Source of the DNA: Spirulinaceae cyanobacterium SM2_1_0
GTDB lineage: Bacteria; Cyanobacteriota; Cyanobacteriia; Cyanobacteriales; Spirulinaceae
Direction: 5' to 3'
Length of the DNA: 64,000 bases
Assembly (NCBI GenBank): GCA_012031265.1
Contig: JAAUTY010000009.1
Coordinates: forward strand, 35,040-99,039
The position numbers and the translations under genes were made by a program. Every line of letters starts with the position of its first letter. The stretch's first letter is position 1. The notes beneath the pieces were generated by a model. It was not told the origin of the DNA and searched no databases. It saw only the letters and a program-made list of their open reading frames with translations. This document shows positions 39,677 through 48,744 of this stretch, piece by piece.

Positions 39677-39704
39677 GGCTGGGTGGGCGATCGCCCACCC
39701 AGCC
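39677..39704. repeat. 28-bp perfect palindrome centred on HIP1
   Basis: GGCTGGGTGGGCGA followed by its exact complement, so that the centre is GGCGATCGCC, the HIP1 core. It lies 103 bases after dcd and 49 before trmO. It can form a strong hairpin and may end the dcd transcript; no T-run follows. Confidence 0.75.
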
Positions 39705-39753
39705 CACCAAAACAATTCGTTACAATAAGCGTAAACCCGTCAGGCTGCCCCCG

Positions 39754-40233
39754 ATGGAGATTTGCTACCGCGCGATCGGGACGATTCATAGCCCCTTCCA
39801 ATCCACCATCGGGATGCCCGTGCAACCGACCGGTGCCAGCGGCCAGCGCGGTCATCTCGATCTTCAGGCTGAATTTGCAGCAGGCTTGCAAGACCTAGAG
39901 GGATTTTCGCATCTGATCCTGCTCTACCACTTTCATCAGGTCGAGGGCGTGCAGCTAACGGTGACGCCATTCCTAGACGCACAGCCGCATGGTCTCTTCG
40001 CGACCCGCGCCCCCAAGCGTCCTAATCCGATTGGTCTTTCGATCGTCAAGCTTTTGTCCCGCGACGGCTGCCGTTTGCAGGTTGAGAATATTGATGTCCT
40101 CGACGGCACACCACTGCTAGATCTCAAACCCTACGTGCCGGAGTTTGACAGCTACCCGCAGGCGCGAGCGGGCTGGCTCGAAGCCGCGCGCGGTCAGGTG
40201 GAACACCAGCGATCAGACGACCGCTTTCGCTAA
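39754..40233 (+). CDS. trmO: tRNA (N6-threonylcarbamoyladenosine37-N6)-methyltransferase TrmO
   Basis: A 159-residue TsaA/TrmO-fold protein that methylates t6A37 of threonine tRNA with SAM. IGTIHSPFQ, GFSHLILLYHFHQVEG and the catalytic-region RAPKRPNPIGLSIVKLL are hallmarks, and DVLDGTPLLDLKPYVPEFD follows. Start ATG at 39754. The ferredoxin-like gene begins 21 bases after it, so they may be co-transcribed. Confidence 0.92.
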   Translation: MEICYRAIGTIHSPFQSTIGMPVQPTGASGQRGHLDLQAEFAAGLQDLEGFSHLILLYHFHQVEGVQLTVTPFLDAQPHGLFATRAPKRPNPIGLSIVKLLSRDGCRLQVENIDVLDGTPLLDLKPYVPEFDSYPQARAGWLEAARGQVEHQRSDDRFR

Positions 40234-40254
40234 CCCCGTCCTGTGAGAATTCGG

Positions 40255-40557
40255 ATGACCGATGAGAAACGCACTGTACTCGTCTGCCAAAGCAGCTCCT
40301 GCCTAGAACGGGGTGGGACTGCATTGTTGGCGGCTTTCCAGGCGGCGGATTTACCGGCAGACGTTGAAGTACAAGCGACAACTTGCTTGGGTCAGTGCAA
40401 TATGGCCTCCAATGTTCGCATTCTGCCGGAAGAGACTTGGTACTGTCGCTTGCAGCCGGAGGATGCCGAACGCGTGGTGGAGGAGCATCTCAAAAAGGGC
40501 GATCGCCTCACCGACAAACTTCATCCCCGCATTCACAGTAGTTACAGATTATATTGA
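40255..40557 (+). CDS. 2Fe-2S thioredoxin-like ferredoxin domain protein
   Basis: A 100-residue protein with the four cysteines of thioredoxin-fold 2Fe-2S proteins: CQSSSC at residues 11-16 and CLGQC about 35 residues later. It resembles the NuoE/HoxE-type ferredoxin domain used for electron transfer. Start ATG at 40255; an upstream GTG at 40243 would add four residues. Confidence 0.85.
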   Translation: MTDEKRTVLVCQSSSCLERGGTALLAAFQAADLPADVEVQATTCLGQCNMASNVRILPEETWYCRLQPEDAERVVEEHLKKGDRLTDKLHPRIHSSYRLY

Positions 40558-40587
40558 CCCCGGTTGACCAACAGCCGGGTTGGACCC

Positions 40588-41490
40588 TTGAACTTGATTC
40601 GTCAGCGATACCGACAGATTGCTCTGGCGATCGCCCTACTCCTGCTCGTGGCTCCCGTGGCGTTTTATCTCTGGCGCGCTGCCCAGCGCCCCCGCCGCAC
40701 CGAGTTGCAACAAGACCTCGCGCCTGGGATTCGCTACCACCGCTGGTTCCAGCGTCAGCCGCAGCCGATGCTGATGCACCTGGTCGAGATTGACCTGCGG
40801 CAGCCGGGGGTGGCGTTGCTCGTGACGCCGGGTGAGCCGGGGCCGGATGGCTTCGAGATTGCGGCGCAGACGACCAGCGCCTTTCTGCGATCCCACAACG
40901 TGCAGGTCGCGATCAATGGCAGCTTTTTTCAGCCCTTCTACAGCCGCCATCCGGGGAATTTTTACCCGCGTCCGGGGGATCGCGTTGATGCGATTGGTCA
41001 GGCGATCGCCAATGGTCGGCAATATTCACCGCCAGAAGCCAGCTGGCCCGTGCTCTGCGTCGCCGCCGATGGTCGTGTGCAAATCATCCCGGCGCAATGT
41101 CCGCCCCAAACCCAGCAAGCGCTGGCTGGCAGCCCGATCTTGGTGCAAGATGGCGAGTTGATTGCGGGCGCGATCGCCATTGACGATATTCTCCGTCCGC
41201 GTACTGCCGTCGGGGTGAATGCAGCGGGCGATCGCCTCTGGCTGTTGGTGATCGACGGTCGCCAGCCGTTTTATAGTGCGGGGGCGCGATTTTCAGATGT
41301 CGCTGAGTTGTTGCGCGATCGCGGCGCGGCGACCGTATTGAACTTAGACGGTGGCGGCTCTGTCACCCTCGTCCGGGCTACCGCAACCGGCGCGCAGGTG
41401 TTGAATGCACCGGTCCACACCCGCATCCCCATGCGTGAGCGACCCGTCGCCAACCACCTGGGCATTCGAGGGGCGCGATCGCCCGAGTAA
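40588..41490 (+). CDS. Phosphodiester glycosidase (NAGPA-like) membrane-anchored protein
   Basis: A roughly 300-residue protein: a membrane segment near the N-terminus (IALAIALLLLVAPVAFYLW) as anchor, then a NAGPA-type domain with QVAINGSFFQPFYSR, RPRTAVGVNAAGDRLWLLVI and the end LNLDGGGSVTLV. The family contains phosphodiester glycosidases acting on polysaccharides or cell-wall sugars; the substrate is unknown. The start is TTG, either 40564 or 40588 (NLIRQRYRQ); I prefer the second but neither has a strong SD. A terminator hairpin follows. Confidence 0.82.
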   Translation: MNLIRQRYRQIALAIALLLLVAPVAFYLWRAAQRPRRTELQQDLAPGIRYHRWFQRQPQPMLMHLVEIDLRQPGVALLVTPGEPGPDGFEIAAQTTSAFLRSHNVQVAINGSFFQPFYSRHPGNFYPRPGDRVDAIGQAIANGRQYSPPEASWPVLCVAADGRVQIIPAQCPPQTQQALAGSPILVQDGELIAGAIAIDDILRPRTAVGVNAAGDRLWLLVIDGRQPFYSAGARFSDVAELLRDRGAATVLNLDGGGSVTLVRATATGAQVLNAPVHTRIPMRERPVANHLGIRGARSPE

Positions 41491-41521
41491 TGGGCCATCA
41501 GGCCGCCGCTAGCCAGCACTT

Positions 41522-41551
41522 CACCGGCAATGATTGCCGGTGGAATATTTT
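41522..41551 (+). terminator. Terminator after the NAGPA-like gene
   Basis: CACCGGCAA (41522-41530), a three-base loop and TTGCCGGTG (41534-41542) form a nine-base-pair stem, followed by GAATATTTTT. It separates the glycosidase gene from the psb34 promoter. Confidence 0.75.
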
Positions 41552-41579
41552 TGTGAAAAACTTTTTAGTGTAGCGATAG

Positions 41580-41609
41580 TTGACAGAGAGGATAAAGTTT
41601 TGTTACATT
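41580..41609 (+). promoter_or_regulatory. psb34 promoter
   Basis: TTGACA at 41580-41585 and TACATT at 41604-41609 with an 18-base spacer, in an AT-rich region about 55 bases before the psb34 start. The same -35 and -10 hexamers occur at 29332-29360. Confidence 0.6.
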
Positions 41610-41663
41610 TATTTACATCAGGTTAACAAAAGTACACAAACGAAGCTAGGAGGCTTATTCATC

Positions 41664-41903
41664 ATGATGATGGCAATCGTAATCGCACTCTTCATCAGCG
41701 GCTGGGTCGCGGCTGCCCTGATTGGTAGCCAAGCTTACTTCCGTGGCGAGCAGAGCAAGCCCATTCACGAGCGTAATTGGAACTCGATCGGCTTCGAGCG
41801 CCTCGCCCGCTTGGCGACCGGTCGCAGCACCAACTACCAGGAGCGCCAGCCAGCCTATGGCATGGACGCGGCGGCTGTCGTACAGATGGCTGGCGATCGC
41901 TAG
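41664..41903 (+). CDS. psb34: Photosystem II assembly protein Psb34
   Basis: A small membrane protein of about 79 residues. One N-terminal membrane segment (IVIALFISGWVAAALIGSQA) leads to YFRGEQSKPIHERNWNSIGF, conserved in Psb34 (Synechocystis ssl1498), which binds the photosystem II assembly intermediate and competes with Hlips. AGGAGG at 41648-41653 decides the start among three ATGs at 41664, 41667 and 41670; the first is ten bases away. A terminator follows, so the gene is monocistronic. Confidence 0.88.
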   Translation: MMMAIVIALFISGWVAAALIGSQAYFRGEQSKPIHERNWNSIGFERLARLATGRSTNYQERQPAYGMDAAAVVQMAGDR

Positions 41904-41983
41904 ATTGCCAGCCGAGACCATCATGCAATGAACGACCATTCAAGGGGATCACACCGGCGATCACCCTAATTGAGACCGACATT

Positions 41984-42009
41984 GGGAGCGCCAGTTGCGC
42001 TCCCTTTTT
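41984..42009 (+). terminator. Rho-independent terminator after psb34
   Basis: GGGAGCGC (41984-41991), loop CAGTT and GCGCTCCC (41997-42004) followed at once by TTTTT. This is the clearest terminator in the window. Confidence 0.85.
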
Positions 42010-42285
42010 AGTCGTCGCCGCCGTCACCGTTCTCGCGACAGTTTAGATTCCCGTTAGACTAGCGGCAAGGTGCAAAACCCATCTAGAGTCGGGCTGATTG
42101 AGCCAGCCAAACTGTACTACTGCTGTGGCTCCAGACTCGCCTGGACTCGCCATAGATTCCCCTTTGCAGCGATCCCCATCGGTGGGATGATAAGGGTGAA
42201 ATTTGGGGCGATCCTAGCCGCGCAGCTTCAGGGCTAATGCTGCTCGCACCCCGATTCTGTCGTTCATTCTCTTAAATAAGCAATT

Positions 42286-44304
42286 ATGGTCGTTGCTAGC
42301 CAATCCCTGGAAGAGCTTTGTATTAACTCCATTCGCTTCCTCGCCATTGATGCCGTTCAAAAAGCAAATTCCGGGCATCCAGGGCTACCGATGGGCGCTG
42401 CGCCGATGGCATTCGTGCTGTGGGATCGCTTCCTGCGCTTCAACCCCAAAAATCCGCAGTGGATCAACCGCGATCGCTTCGTCCTCTCCGCCGGTCACGG
42501 TTGTATGTTGCAGTACGCCCTACTCCACCTCATGGGCTACGACAGCGTCTCGATCGAAGACATCCAGCAATTCCGTCAGTGGGAATCCAAAACCCCCGGA
42601 CACCCCGAAAATTTTGTCACCGAAGGTGTGGAAGTGACCACTGGCCCGCTCGGTCAGGGGATCGCCAATGGCGTCGGCCTGGCGATGGCTGAGGCACACC
42701 TCGGCGCAATGTTCAACAAACCCGATGCCGAAATTGTCGATCACTACACCTATGTTGTCCTCGGCGATGGCTGCAACATGGAAGGCATCTCCGGCGAAGC
42801 CTGCTCGCTCGCCGGTCACCTCGGGCTGGGTAAACTGATTGCCCTCTACGATGACAACCACATTTCCATCGACGGCAGCACCAATCTGTCTTTCACAGAA
42901 GATGTCGGCAAGCGCTTTGAAGCTTACGGTTGGCACGTCCAGCACGTTGAAGACGGCAACAATGACCTTGAGGGTATCCACAAAGCCATCGAAGCAGCGA
43001 AAGCCGTGACCGATCAGCCCTCACTGATCAAGGTCACGACGATCATCGGCTTCGGCTCCCCCAACAAAGCCAACTCCCACGATGTCCACGGGGCAGCACT
43101 GGGCGATGCTGAGGTTGCCGCGACCCGCGAACACCTGGGCTGGAACTACGATCCCTTCGTGGTTCCCGATGATGCGCTGGCTCACTTCCGCAAAGCCATT
43201 GAGCGCGGCGCGAGCTACGAAGCCGAGTGGAATCAGGCCTTTGCCACCTATAAAACCAAGTATCCCGAAGATGCGGCCTTATTCGAGCGCATGATCAGCG
43301 GCAAGCTGCCAGCAAATTGGGAGCAGTGCCTACCCACTTACACCCCCGAGAGCAAGAAGGATGCTACCCGTAACCAGTCGGGTGCGACTTTGAATGCGAT
43401 CGCCGCCACACTCCCTGAACTCTTCGGCGGCTCGGCCGACCTCGCACCCTCGAACAAGACCCTGATCAAAGGCGAAGGCGACTTCCAAAAAGGCAACTAC
43501 GCCGCTCGTAACCTCCGCTTCGGGGTGCGCGAGCATGGCATGGGAGCGATCTGCAACGGTATCGCTCTGCACAACTCCGGTCTACTGCCCTACGGTGCCA
43601 CCTTCCTGGTCTTCACCGACTACATGCGGAATGCGATTCGGCTCTCGGCGCTGTCCCGTGCCGGTGTCATCTGGGTGATGACCCACGACTCGATCGGTCT
43701 CGGCGAAGACGGCCCCACCCACCAGCCAGTCGAGCACATTGCCTCGCTCCGCATGATCCCCGACCTGATCGTGCTGCGTCCGGCCGACGGCAATGAAACC
43801 TCCGCCGCCTACAAAGTGGCAGTTGAGCGCGCCAAAGGCATCGATGGCAAGCCGCAGCCCAGTCTATTAGCGCTTTCGCGCCAAGGGTTGCCCAACCTGC
43901 CTGGCTCGACGATTGATAAAGCGGTGAAAGGTGCTTACGTCCTCTCCGACAGCGACGGCACGCCAGAGCTGATCCTGATTGGGACGGGCGGCGAACTGTA
44001 CCTCTGTGCAGAAGCGGCTGAGAAGCTGCGCGCTGAAGGTAAGAAGGTGCGCGTCGTCTCGATGCCGAGCTGGGAGCTATTCGAGGAACAGGATGCCACC
44101 TACCAGGAGTCCGTCCTGCCCGCCAGCGTCACCAAACGGCTAGCCGTGGAAGCGGGTGTCAGCTTCGGCTGGGGTCGCTATGCGGGGACTGAAGCCAACA
44201 CGATCACGGTCAATACTTTCGGTGTGTCATCACCTGGTGATGTTGCCCTCACCAAGTTCGGCTTCACGGTCGAGAATATCGTGGCAAAAGCGAAAGCGCT
44301 CTAG
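42286..44304 (+). CDS. tkt: Transketolase
   Basis: A 672-residue thiamine-diphosphate enzyme of the Calvin cycle and pentose phosphate pathway. [29 protein letters not shown], the TPP motif [13 protein letters not shown] and, in the pyrimidine domain, [14 protein letters not shown] are present. Length and start ATG at 42286 are standard. No frame break. About 560 gene-free bases follow before the rpsB leader. Confidence 0.97.
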   Translation: MVVASQSLEELCINSIRFLAIDAVQKANSGHPGLPMGAAPMAFVLWDRFLRFNPKNPQWINRDRFVLSAGHGCMLQYALLHLMGYDSVSIEDIQQFRQWESKTPGHPENFVTEGVEVTTGPLGQGIANGVGLAMAEAHLGAMFNKPDAEIVDHYTYVVLGDGCNMEGISGEACSLAGHLGLGKLIALYDDNHISIDGSTNLSFTEDVGKRFEAYGWHVQHVEDGNNDLEGIHKAIEAAKAVTDQPSLIKVTTIIGFGSPNKANSHDVHGAALGDAEVAATREHLGWNYDPFVVPDDALAHFRKAIERGASYEAEWNQAFATYKTKYPEDAALFERMISGKLPANWEQCLPTYTPESKKDATRNQSGATLNAIAATLPELFGGSADLAPSNKTLIKGEGDFQKGNYAARNLRFGVREHGMGAICNGIALHNSGLLPYGATFLVFTDYMRNAIRLSALSRAGVIWVMTHDSIGLGEDGPTHQPVEHIASLRMIPDLIVLRPADGNETSAAYKVAVERAKGIDGKPQPSLLALSRQGLPNLPGSTIDKAVKGAYVLSDSDGTPELILIGTGGELYLCAEAAEKLRAEGKKVRVVSMPSWELFEEQDATYQESVLPASVTKRLAVEAGVSFGWGRYAGTEANTITVNTFGVSSPGDVALTKFGFTVENIVAKAKAL

Positions 44305-44867
44305 CTCGATGGTTCTCAGCTTAGAGTTTAGTCTTGCTAGCAGTTTCAGCCAATGGCGCTGGCTGACTATGACTCTGAGCGCTGGGATGCCCGAACGAAA
44401 ACGCGAATGATTCTACTTTCAGAGCGGCGGGATATGGCGTTAGCGCCGATCCTGCCGCTTGCTCAAGTGAACGGCCGGCTCCGGCGGTCGGGTGCATCCC
44501 ACTTTGGCGTTACGGTTCCCCACTCTGCGAGCAGCCGCTGCGCATCTACATCCCCCAACCTCTGCTCCCAAGCTGGGCGAAGGGGAGCTAGAAGTCCCTC
44601 TCCCAGCTTGGGAGAGCGATTTAGGGTGAGAGCTTCCAAACTGGGATGCTCCCCCACAATCCACCGCCCGCGTCGGGATGATTTACTGCCTGAAGCCCTA
44701 GGCCTGCTGCTTCTTGCCTCGCGCTGTTAATGCCAACATCTGCTGCCCCCAGCACTGCCGTGTAGTCCGAGGAAGCTACCTAACCCAACGACTGACCCAT
44801 TACCAGAATGACGCTACTAGGGCGCGATCGCCCGTGCTAGACTAGAAAAGTTGTCTAAAAATTCGCA
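44305..44867. other. Gene-free region with GC-rich hairpins between tkt and rpsB
   Basis: No real gene recognised, although open frames exist. AGCGGCGGGAT (44423-44433) pairs with ATCCTGCCGCT (44449-44459) around an inner GGCG/CGCC, and CTCCCAAGCTGGG pairs with CCCAGCTTGGGAG farther on (about 44566-44613). The second is of the REP-like CCAAGCTGGG type common in cyanobacteria. It may contain the tkt terminator and the rpsB promoter. Confidence 0.45.
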
Positions 44868-44938
44868 CATCCAGGGTTTCGGGTGTTTTTGCATCGCAAA
44901 AATCCACACCTGGATGGAGGCTTAACCCGAAAGGAGAG
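44868..44938 (+). promoter_or_regulatory. rpsB leader, candidate pseudoknot controlling translation
   Basis: CATCCAGG (44868-44875) pairs with CCTGGATG (44909-44916). Inside, TTTTTGC (44886-44892) pairs with GCAAAAA (44896-44902). TTTCGGGT (44877-44884), within the loop of the outer stem, is exactly complementary to ACCCGAAA (44925-44932), which abuts the SD GGAG (44933-44936). The outer stem plus this outside pairing form an H-type pseudoknot beside the SD. Alternatively GGTG/CACC can extend the inner hairpin and break the outer stem, which would allow two states. Control by S2 is inferred by analogy to other bacteria. Confidence 0.6.
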
Positions 44939-44948
44939 ATTCAAGAAT

Positions 44949-45725
44949 ATGCCAGTTATCACCCTTCCAGAACTTCTGGAATCTGGGGTTCACTTTGGCC
45001 ACCAAACGCGCCGGTGGAACCCCAAAATGGACGAATACATCTACACCTCCCGCAATGGAGTGCATATCATCGACCTCGTGCAAACTGCACAGTTGATGGA
45101 AGATGCCTACGAATACGTCCGCACTGCGGCTGAGCAGGGTCGGCGCTTTCTCTTCGTTGGCACCAAACGCCAAGCGGCGGGTATCGTCGCTCAAGAGGCG
45201 GCGCGCTGTAATTCGTTTTATATCAACCAGCGCTGGCTGGGCGGAATGCTAACCAACTGGGAAACAATCCGCACCCGCGTCGAACGCCTGAAGGAACTGG
45301 AGCGCCTCGAAGAAAATGGCAGCATCGCCAAGCGTCCCAAAAAGGAAGCCTCGGTCATGCGCCGCGAGCTGAGCAAATTGCAGAAATACCTCGGCGGTAT
45401 CAAAACCATGCGCCGTCCGCCCGATGTCATGGTCGTGGTCGATCAGCGACGTGAGCACAATGCCATCGACGAGTGCCGCAAGCTGAATATTCCCATCGTC
45501 TCGCTGCTCGACACCAACTGCGATCCGGACATCATCGACATCCCGATCCCGGCCAATGATGACGCGATTCGCTCGATCAAACTGATTGTCGGCAAGCTCG
45601 CCGATGCCATCTACGAAGGTCACCACGGTCAGCTTGACGATGAGGAGATCGATGTCTACGAAGGTGACTTCGAGGACGACGAGGACGAGGCAATGGAGGG
45701 CATGGCGGGCGACAGCGAGGAATAA
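44949..45725 (+). CDS. rpsB: 30S ribosomal protein S2
   Basis: A 258-residue small-subunit protein. The start ATG at 44949 ([20 protein letters not shown]) has AAGGAGAG at 44931-44938; a longer frame from 44883 would translate the leader. [20 protein letters not shown] and [13 protein letters not shown] are S2 hallmarks. A cyanobacterial-type acidic end ([18 protein letters not shown]) closes it. It pairs with tsf downstream, the near-universal rpsB-tsf order. Confidence 0.97.
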   Translation: MPVITLPELLESGVHFGHQTRRWNPKMDEYIYTSRNGVHIIDLVQTAQLMEDAYEYVRTAAEQGRRFLFVGTKRQAAGIVAQEAARCNSFYINQRWLGGMLTNWETIRTRVERLKELERLEENGSIAKRPKKEASVMRRELSKLQKYLGGIKTMRRPPDVMVVVDQRREHNAIDECRKLNIPIVSLLDTNCDPDIIDIPIPANDDAIRSIKLIVGKLADAIYEGHHGQLDDEEIDVYEGDFEDDEDEAMEGMAGDSEE

Positions 45726-45744
45726 ACTCAGCCGTCAACGTCTA

Positions 45745-45771
45745 GGGGGCCGGTTTTCAACCAATGCCCCC
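45745..45771 (+). terminator. Hairpin between rpsB and tsf
   Basis: GGGGGC (45745-45750) pairs with GCCCCC (45766-45771) with an inner GGTT/AACC, a strong stem without a T-run (TTAC follows). It may attenuate readthrough from rpsB into tsf or mark an RNA-processing point. Confidence 0.5.
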
Positions 45772-45819
45772 TTACAATGGGTTACGAGTTAGCAGTTAGC
45801 GACTACCGCGAGTAGAGAC

Positions 45820-46596
45820 ATGGGGAATAAGAAGAAAGAGTCCAAGTCTAAGGCTGAGTCGCCAGCACCAGCGGCGGCAGCAACCAGCGACGCTAAGCCC
45901 AAAGCTGAAGCAGCAGGCCAGCCGGCTGCCAAGAGTGCCACACCCAAAATCGCCGCCGCTCTGGTCAAGGAACTGCGCGAGAAAACTGGGGCTGGCATGA
46001 TGGACTGCAAAAAAGCCCTGGCCGAAAACGATGGCGATCCAGAGAAAGCGGCCGAGTGGCTGCGCCAGAAAGGCATTACCTCCGCTGACAAAAAAGCAGG
46101 TCGTGTGGCTGCCGAAGGCTTAGTTGACAGCTACATTCACACGGGCGGTCGCGTCGGTGTGCTCGTCGAGGTCAACTGCGAGACCGACTTTGTGGCACGG
46201 CGGGACGAGTTCAAGTCGCTGGTGCGCGACATCGCCATGCAAGTTGCGGCTTGTCCGAATGTCGAGTATGTGAGTATGGCTGAGATTCCCGCCGAGTTCG
46301 CCAGCCGCGAAACAGCAATCGAGATGGGTCGTGAAGACTTGCAGAGCAAACCGGAGAATATCCGCGAGAAGATCGTGCAAGGTCGTATTGACAAGCGCCT
46401 GAAGGAAATTTCCTTGCTGGATCAGCCCTACATTCGTGACCAGAGCATCACGGTGGAGGAGTTGGTGAAGCAGGCCGTGGCGCAACTGGGTGAGAATATC
46501 CAAGTACGTCGCTTCAGCCGTTTTGTCCTCGGCGAGGGCATCGAGAAGGAAGAAACCAACTTCGCGGATGAAGTCGCGGCTCAGATGGGGCAGTGA
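45820..46596 (+). CDS. tsf: Elongation factor Ts with N-terminal low-complexity extension
   Basis: EF-Ts exchanges GDP for GTP on EF-Tu. The core begins at [20 protein letters not shown], normally near residue 5-8; here it is near residue 47. The extra lead is rich in Lys, Ala, Pro and Ser ([20 protein letters not shown] and on). No Met or GTG in frame lies near the usual start, so the extension seems to be translated. The core is complete, including [20 protein letters not shown]. It resembles no domain; its role is unknown. Confidence 0.93.
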   Translation: MGNKKKESKSKAESPAPAAAATSDAKPKAEAAGQPAAKSATPKIAAALVKELREKTGAGMMDCKKALAENDGDPEKAAEWLRQKGITSADKKAGRVAAEGLVDSYIHTGGRVGVLVEVNCETDFVARRDEFKSLVRDIAMQVAACPNVEYVSMAEIPAEFASRETAIEMGREDLQSKPENIREKIVQGRIDKRLKEISLLDQPYIRDQSITVEELVKQAVAQLGENIQVRRFSRFVLGEGIEKEETNFADEVAAQMGQ

Positions 46597-46730
46597 TCGC
46601 GGCGACCTTGCCCGGCGATCGCCGTCATCGTCATGCCCAAGTCTGAATGTTTGCTCATTGCAGGAGAAGGTCGGCAAAGGCAGCGGTTTTGCTGCTTTTG
46701 TCGCTTGGTGATTGTCGTGTCCGGCAGCCT

Positions 46731-47834
46731 ATGGTGAAATCGATTCAACGGATTGAACAAGAGTTGGCGGTGATCGCCAAGCAAGTCGAGACGCTCAAGA
46801 CCGAGGGGTGCGATCGCTACCGGCTCTATCTGCAACAACTGGGTCAATCGGTACAGCGCCAACTGGTCACTGCCGCCTATCAAGTCTGCACTCAAGCCTA
46901 TCCCGATGAGTTTCTGGCGCTCAGCTATGGGCAGCGCCAAGAGTTGCAGCAGGCCCTACGTCAAACCAGCCGCCAGAGTGCAGCGCGCTTGCTCGACCTC
47001 ATCGCTGAACCGGCCCTCCGGTCGCCCGACTCGGCAGATCTACCGGCACGAATCCTGAGCAAATTGCCGCTGACCCCTGAGCAGCTCCAGCGCATTCGTG
47101 AGAAGCTACGCCAGCATCAAGCTGACGCCCCCGACGCCGAAGCTTCAACACCGTCCGACCTCCCCACCACTACACCCGACCCGGAACCGGCAACCGCCAG
47201 CGACGGCGAGGTTACGTCGGAGTTGTCTGACTTCGGTGATATTCCAGAGGCTGAGCCGCGTGAATCAGTTGTGCTGCCGCTGCCAGTCAATCTAGGGTCA
47301 ATGGCACTCGCGACAACAACCAGTGAGTTGGAGCATGATCGCCCCGCCCACCGAGAACCGCCCGCGCCACTGCCGCTCGACAATCCTGAACGCCTTGCCC
47401 GATGGTTTCAGCAGGTTGAAACCGGGATCACCAAAGAACTCCAAACCCTCTCGAACGAAGTCAATCGCTGCCTACGCACGGCGGCAATTTTTTCGGCGGA
47501 TCTGCCTCCGAAGCTGCTGGAAGCCGCCGTACAGGCGGAGGAAGCGGGTGCCGCCGTCGGTAACTCCCCCAATTTGCTCAACTTGCTGATCGAGGCCGAG
47601 CGTGAGGGTGACGAGGAAAACCGCGAGGCTTTGGTGTTGCAGGTGACAGCCGTTTGCTTGCGTTTGCCGGAGGTGGAGTTTTCCGATGCGACGCTGAGGG
47701 CGTCCCGACAAGCCCTGCGCGAGTTACTGACTAAAGCGGGCAAGCTCAGCAAGCAGTACCAAAAGTTGCAGCGGGAGCAGGCGATCGCCAACGCAGAAGC
47801 AGCTTGGCGCTCAAGCTGGAGCGACGACGATTGA
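46731..47834 (+). CDS. Conserved hypothetical protein downstream of tsf
   Basis: A 367-residue soluble protein from the ATG at 46731 (MVKSIQRIEQELAVIAKQVE). The N-terminal 150 residues are helical with EQLQRIREKLRQHQ, the middle (about 155-235) is an acidic proline/threonine-rich linker, and the C-terminus is helical again (SAVNR-like LSNEVNRCLRTAAIFSADLP). I do not recognise the family. A frame from 46647 adds residues without a better start. It may be co-transcribed with rpsB-tsf, at 134 bases distance. Confidence 0.7.
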   Translation: MVKSIQRIEQELAVIAKQVETLKTEGCDRYRLYLQQLGQSVQRQLVTAAYQVCTQAYPDEFLALSYGQRQELQQALRQTSRQSAARLLDLIAEPALRSPDSADLPARILSKLPLTPEQLQRIREKLRQHQADAPDAEASTPSDLPTTTPDPEPATASDGEVTSELSDFGDIPEAEPRESVVLPLPVNLGSMALATTTSELEHDRPAHREPPAPLPLDNPERLARWFQQVETGITKELQTLSNEVNRCLRTAAIFSADLPPKLLEAAVQAEEAGAAVGNSPNLLNLLIEAEREGDEENREALVLQVTAVCLRLPEVEFSDATLRASRQALRELLTKAGKLSKQYQKLQREQAIANAEAAWRSSWSDDD

Positions 47835-47849
47835 TCTGGCTCGCTAGAC

Positions 47850-48650
47850 TCAGAGGGCGCGATCGCCCAGTCGCTGCTCCTGGTAGGCCAAGTAGACAGC
47901 TTCTAAAAATTGCGTCGCCGTTGTTCCTTCTGGTACCGCCGTCAGTCCGATGATCTGCCGGGCACTTTGGGCGAGTTGCTGACCCTTCTCTTGGCGCGCC
48001 TCAGGCAAGAACTGGGACACACGGCGCAAGTAGCTGCGGATCGTCGCGAACTCATCCGGCGTGAGACGGGCGAGATTCGCCTGCTTGGGCAATTGTTGTG
48101 CGAGTGCATGAGCGGCGTCTGAAACCTGGAGGGGCGGCGTCGCCGCGCGGGCGGACTGCACAACGAGCGTCCCGGCAACCCAATCACCGAGCCGTTTTTC
48201 GCGCCGGCCGTAGGCGATGAAGAAGGTGGCGAGAAAAAAGAGTTCATCAAACAGTAATAGGAGCGATCGCAGCACCGCCTGCGGCAAACCCACTGACCTT
48301 CCATCGTCACGTACTACACGAATTCTCATGACCCGCTTGCCAGGCGTCTGACCCTGCCACAAAGTCTCAAAGGCGACAAAGTAACAGGAGCGGATCAAAA
48401 ACACCGCCACAATCTGGATCGCCAGTAACCAAAGTTCAACCCGCTCCGAATCGCCCAGCCAGACGATCAATAGGTCAATCAGCGGCGACTCGACAAGCCG
48501 CCAGAGTAGCAGAAAGCAATAGAGCAGTAGCAGACTGGCTAGCAAGTCGATCCCGTAAGCGGGCGCGCGGTTCCCCAAACCCGCCAGCGCAAATTCCAGC
48601 TCGACACTTTCGGGTGTTCGTAGGGCGATGCGGTTTAGCCACTTCATCAA
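47850..48650 (-). CDS. RDD-family membrane protein
   Basis: A 266-residue protein with the RDD domain: the conserved Arg and Asp lie in GNRAPAYGIDLLASLLLLYC and a later segment, and TLWQGQTPGKRVMRIRVVRD is the family signature. Three or four membrane segments are followed by a soluble C-terminal region of about 100 residues. RDD proteins are often ion-related transporters; function here unknown. It is convergent with the 46731 gene. Confidence 0.85.
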   Translation of the reverse strand: MMKWLNRIALRTPESVELEFALAGLGNRAPAYGIDLLASLLLLYCFLLLWRLVESPLIDLLIVWLGDSERVELWLLAIQIVAVFLIRSCYFVAFETLWQGQTPGKRVMRIRVVRDDGRSVGLPQAVLRSLLLLFDELFFLATFFIAYGRREKRLGDWVAGTLVVQSARAATPPLQVSDAAHALAQQLPKQANLARLTPDEFATIRSYLRRVSQFLPEARQEKGQQLAQSARQIIGLTAVPEGTTATQFLEAVYLAYQEQRLGDRAL

Positions 48651-48744
48651 AACCTCCCAGCAACCCGGCGACTACCCGCCATCCTTCAGAGTCAGCCGTT
48701 GCCGACTTTGACCTACACCGCCCAAGCCACCAATCCCCGATATT

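Noticed and set aside
44353..44730. Open frame between tkt and rpsB
   Set aside because: It runs through REP-like hairpins, has no SD and no resemblance to a protein.
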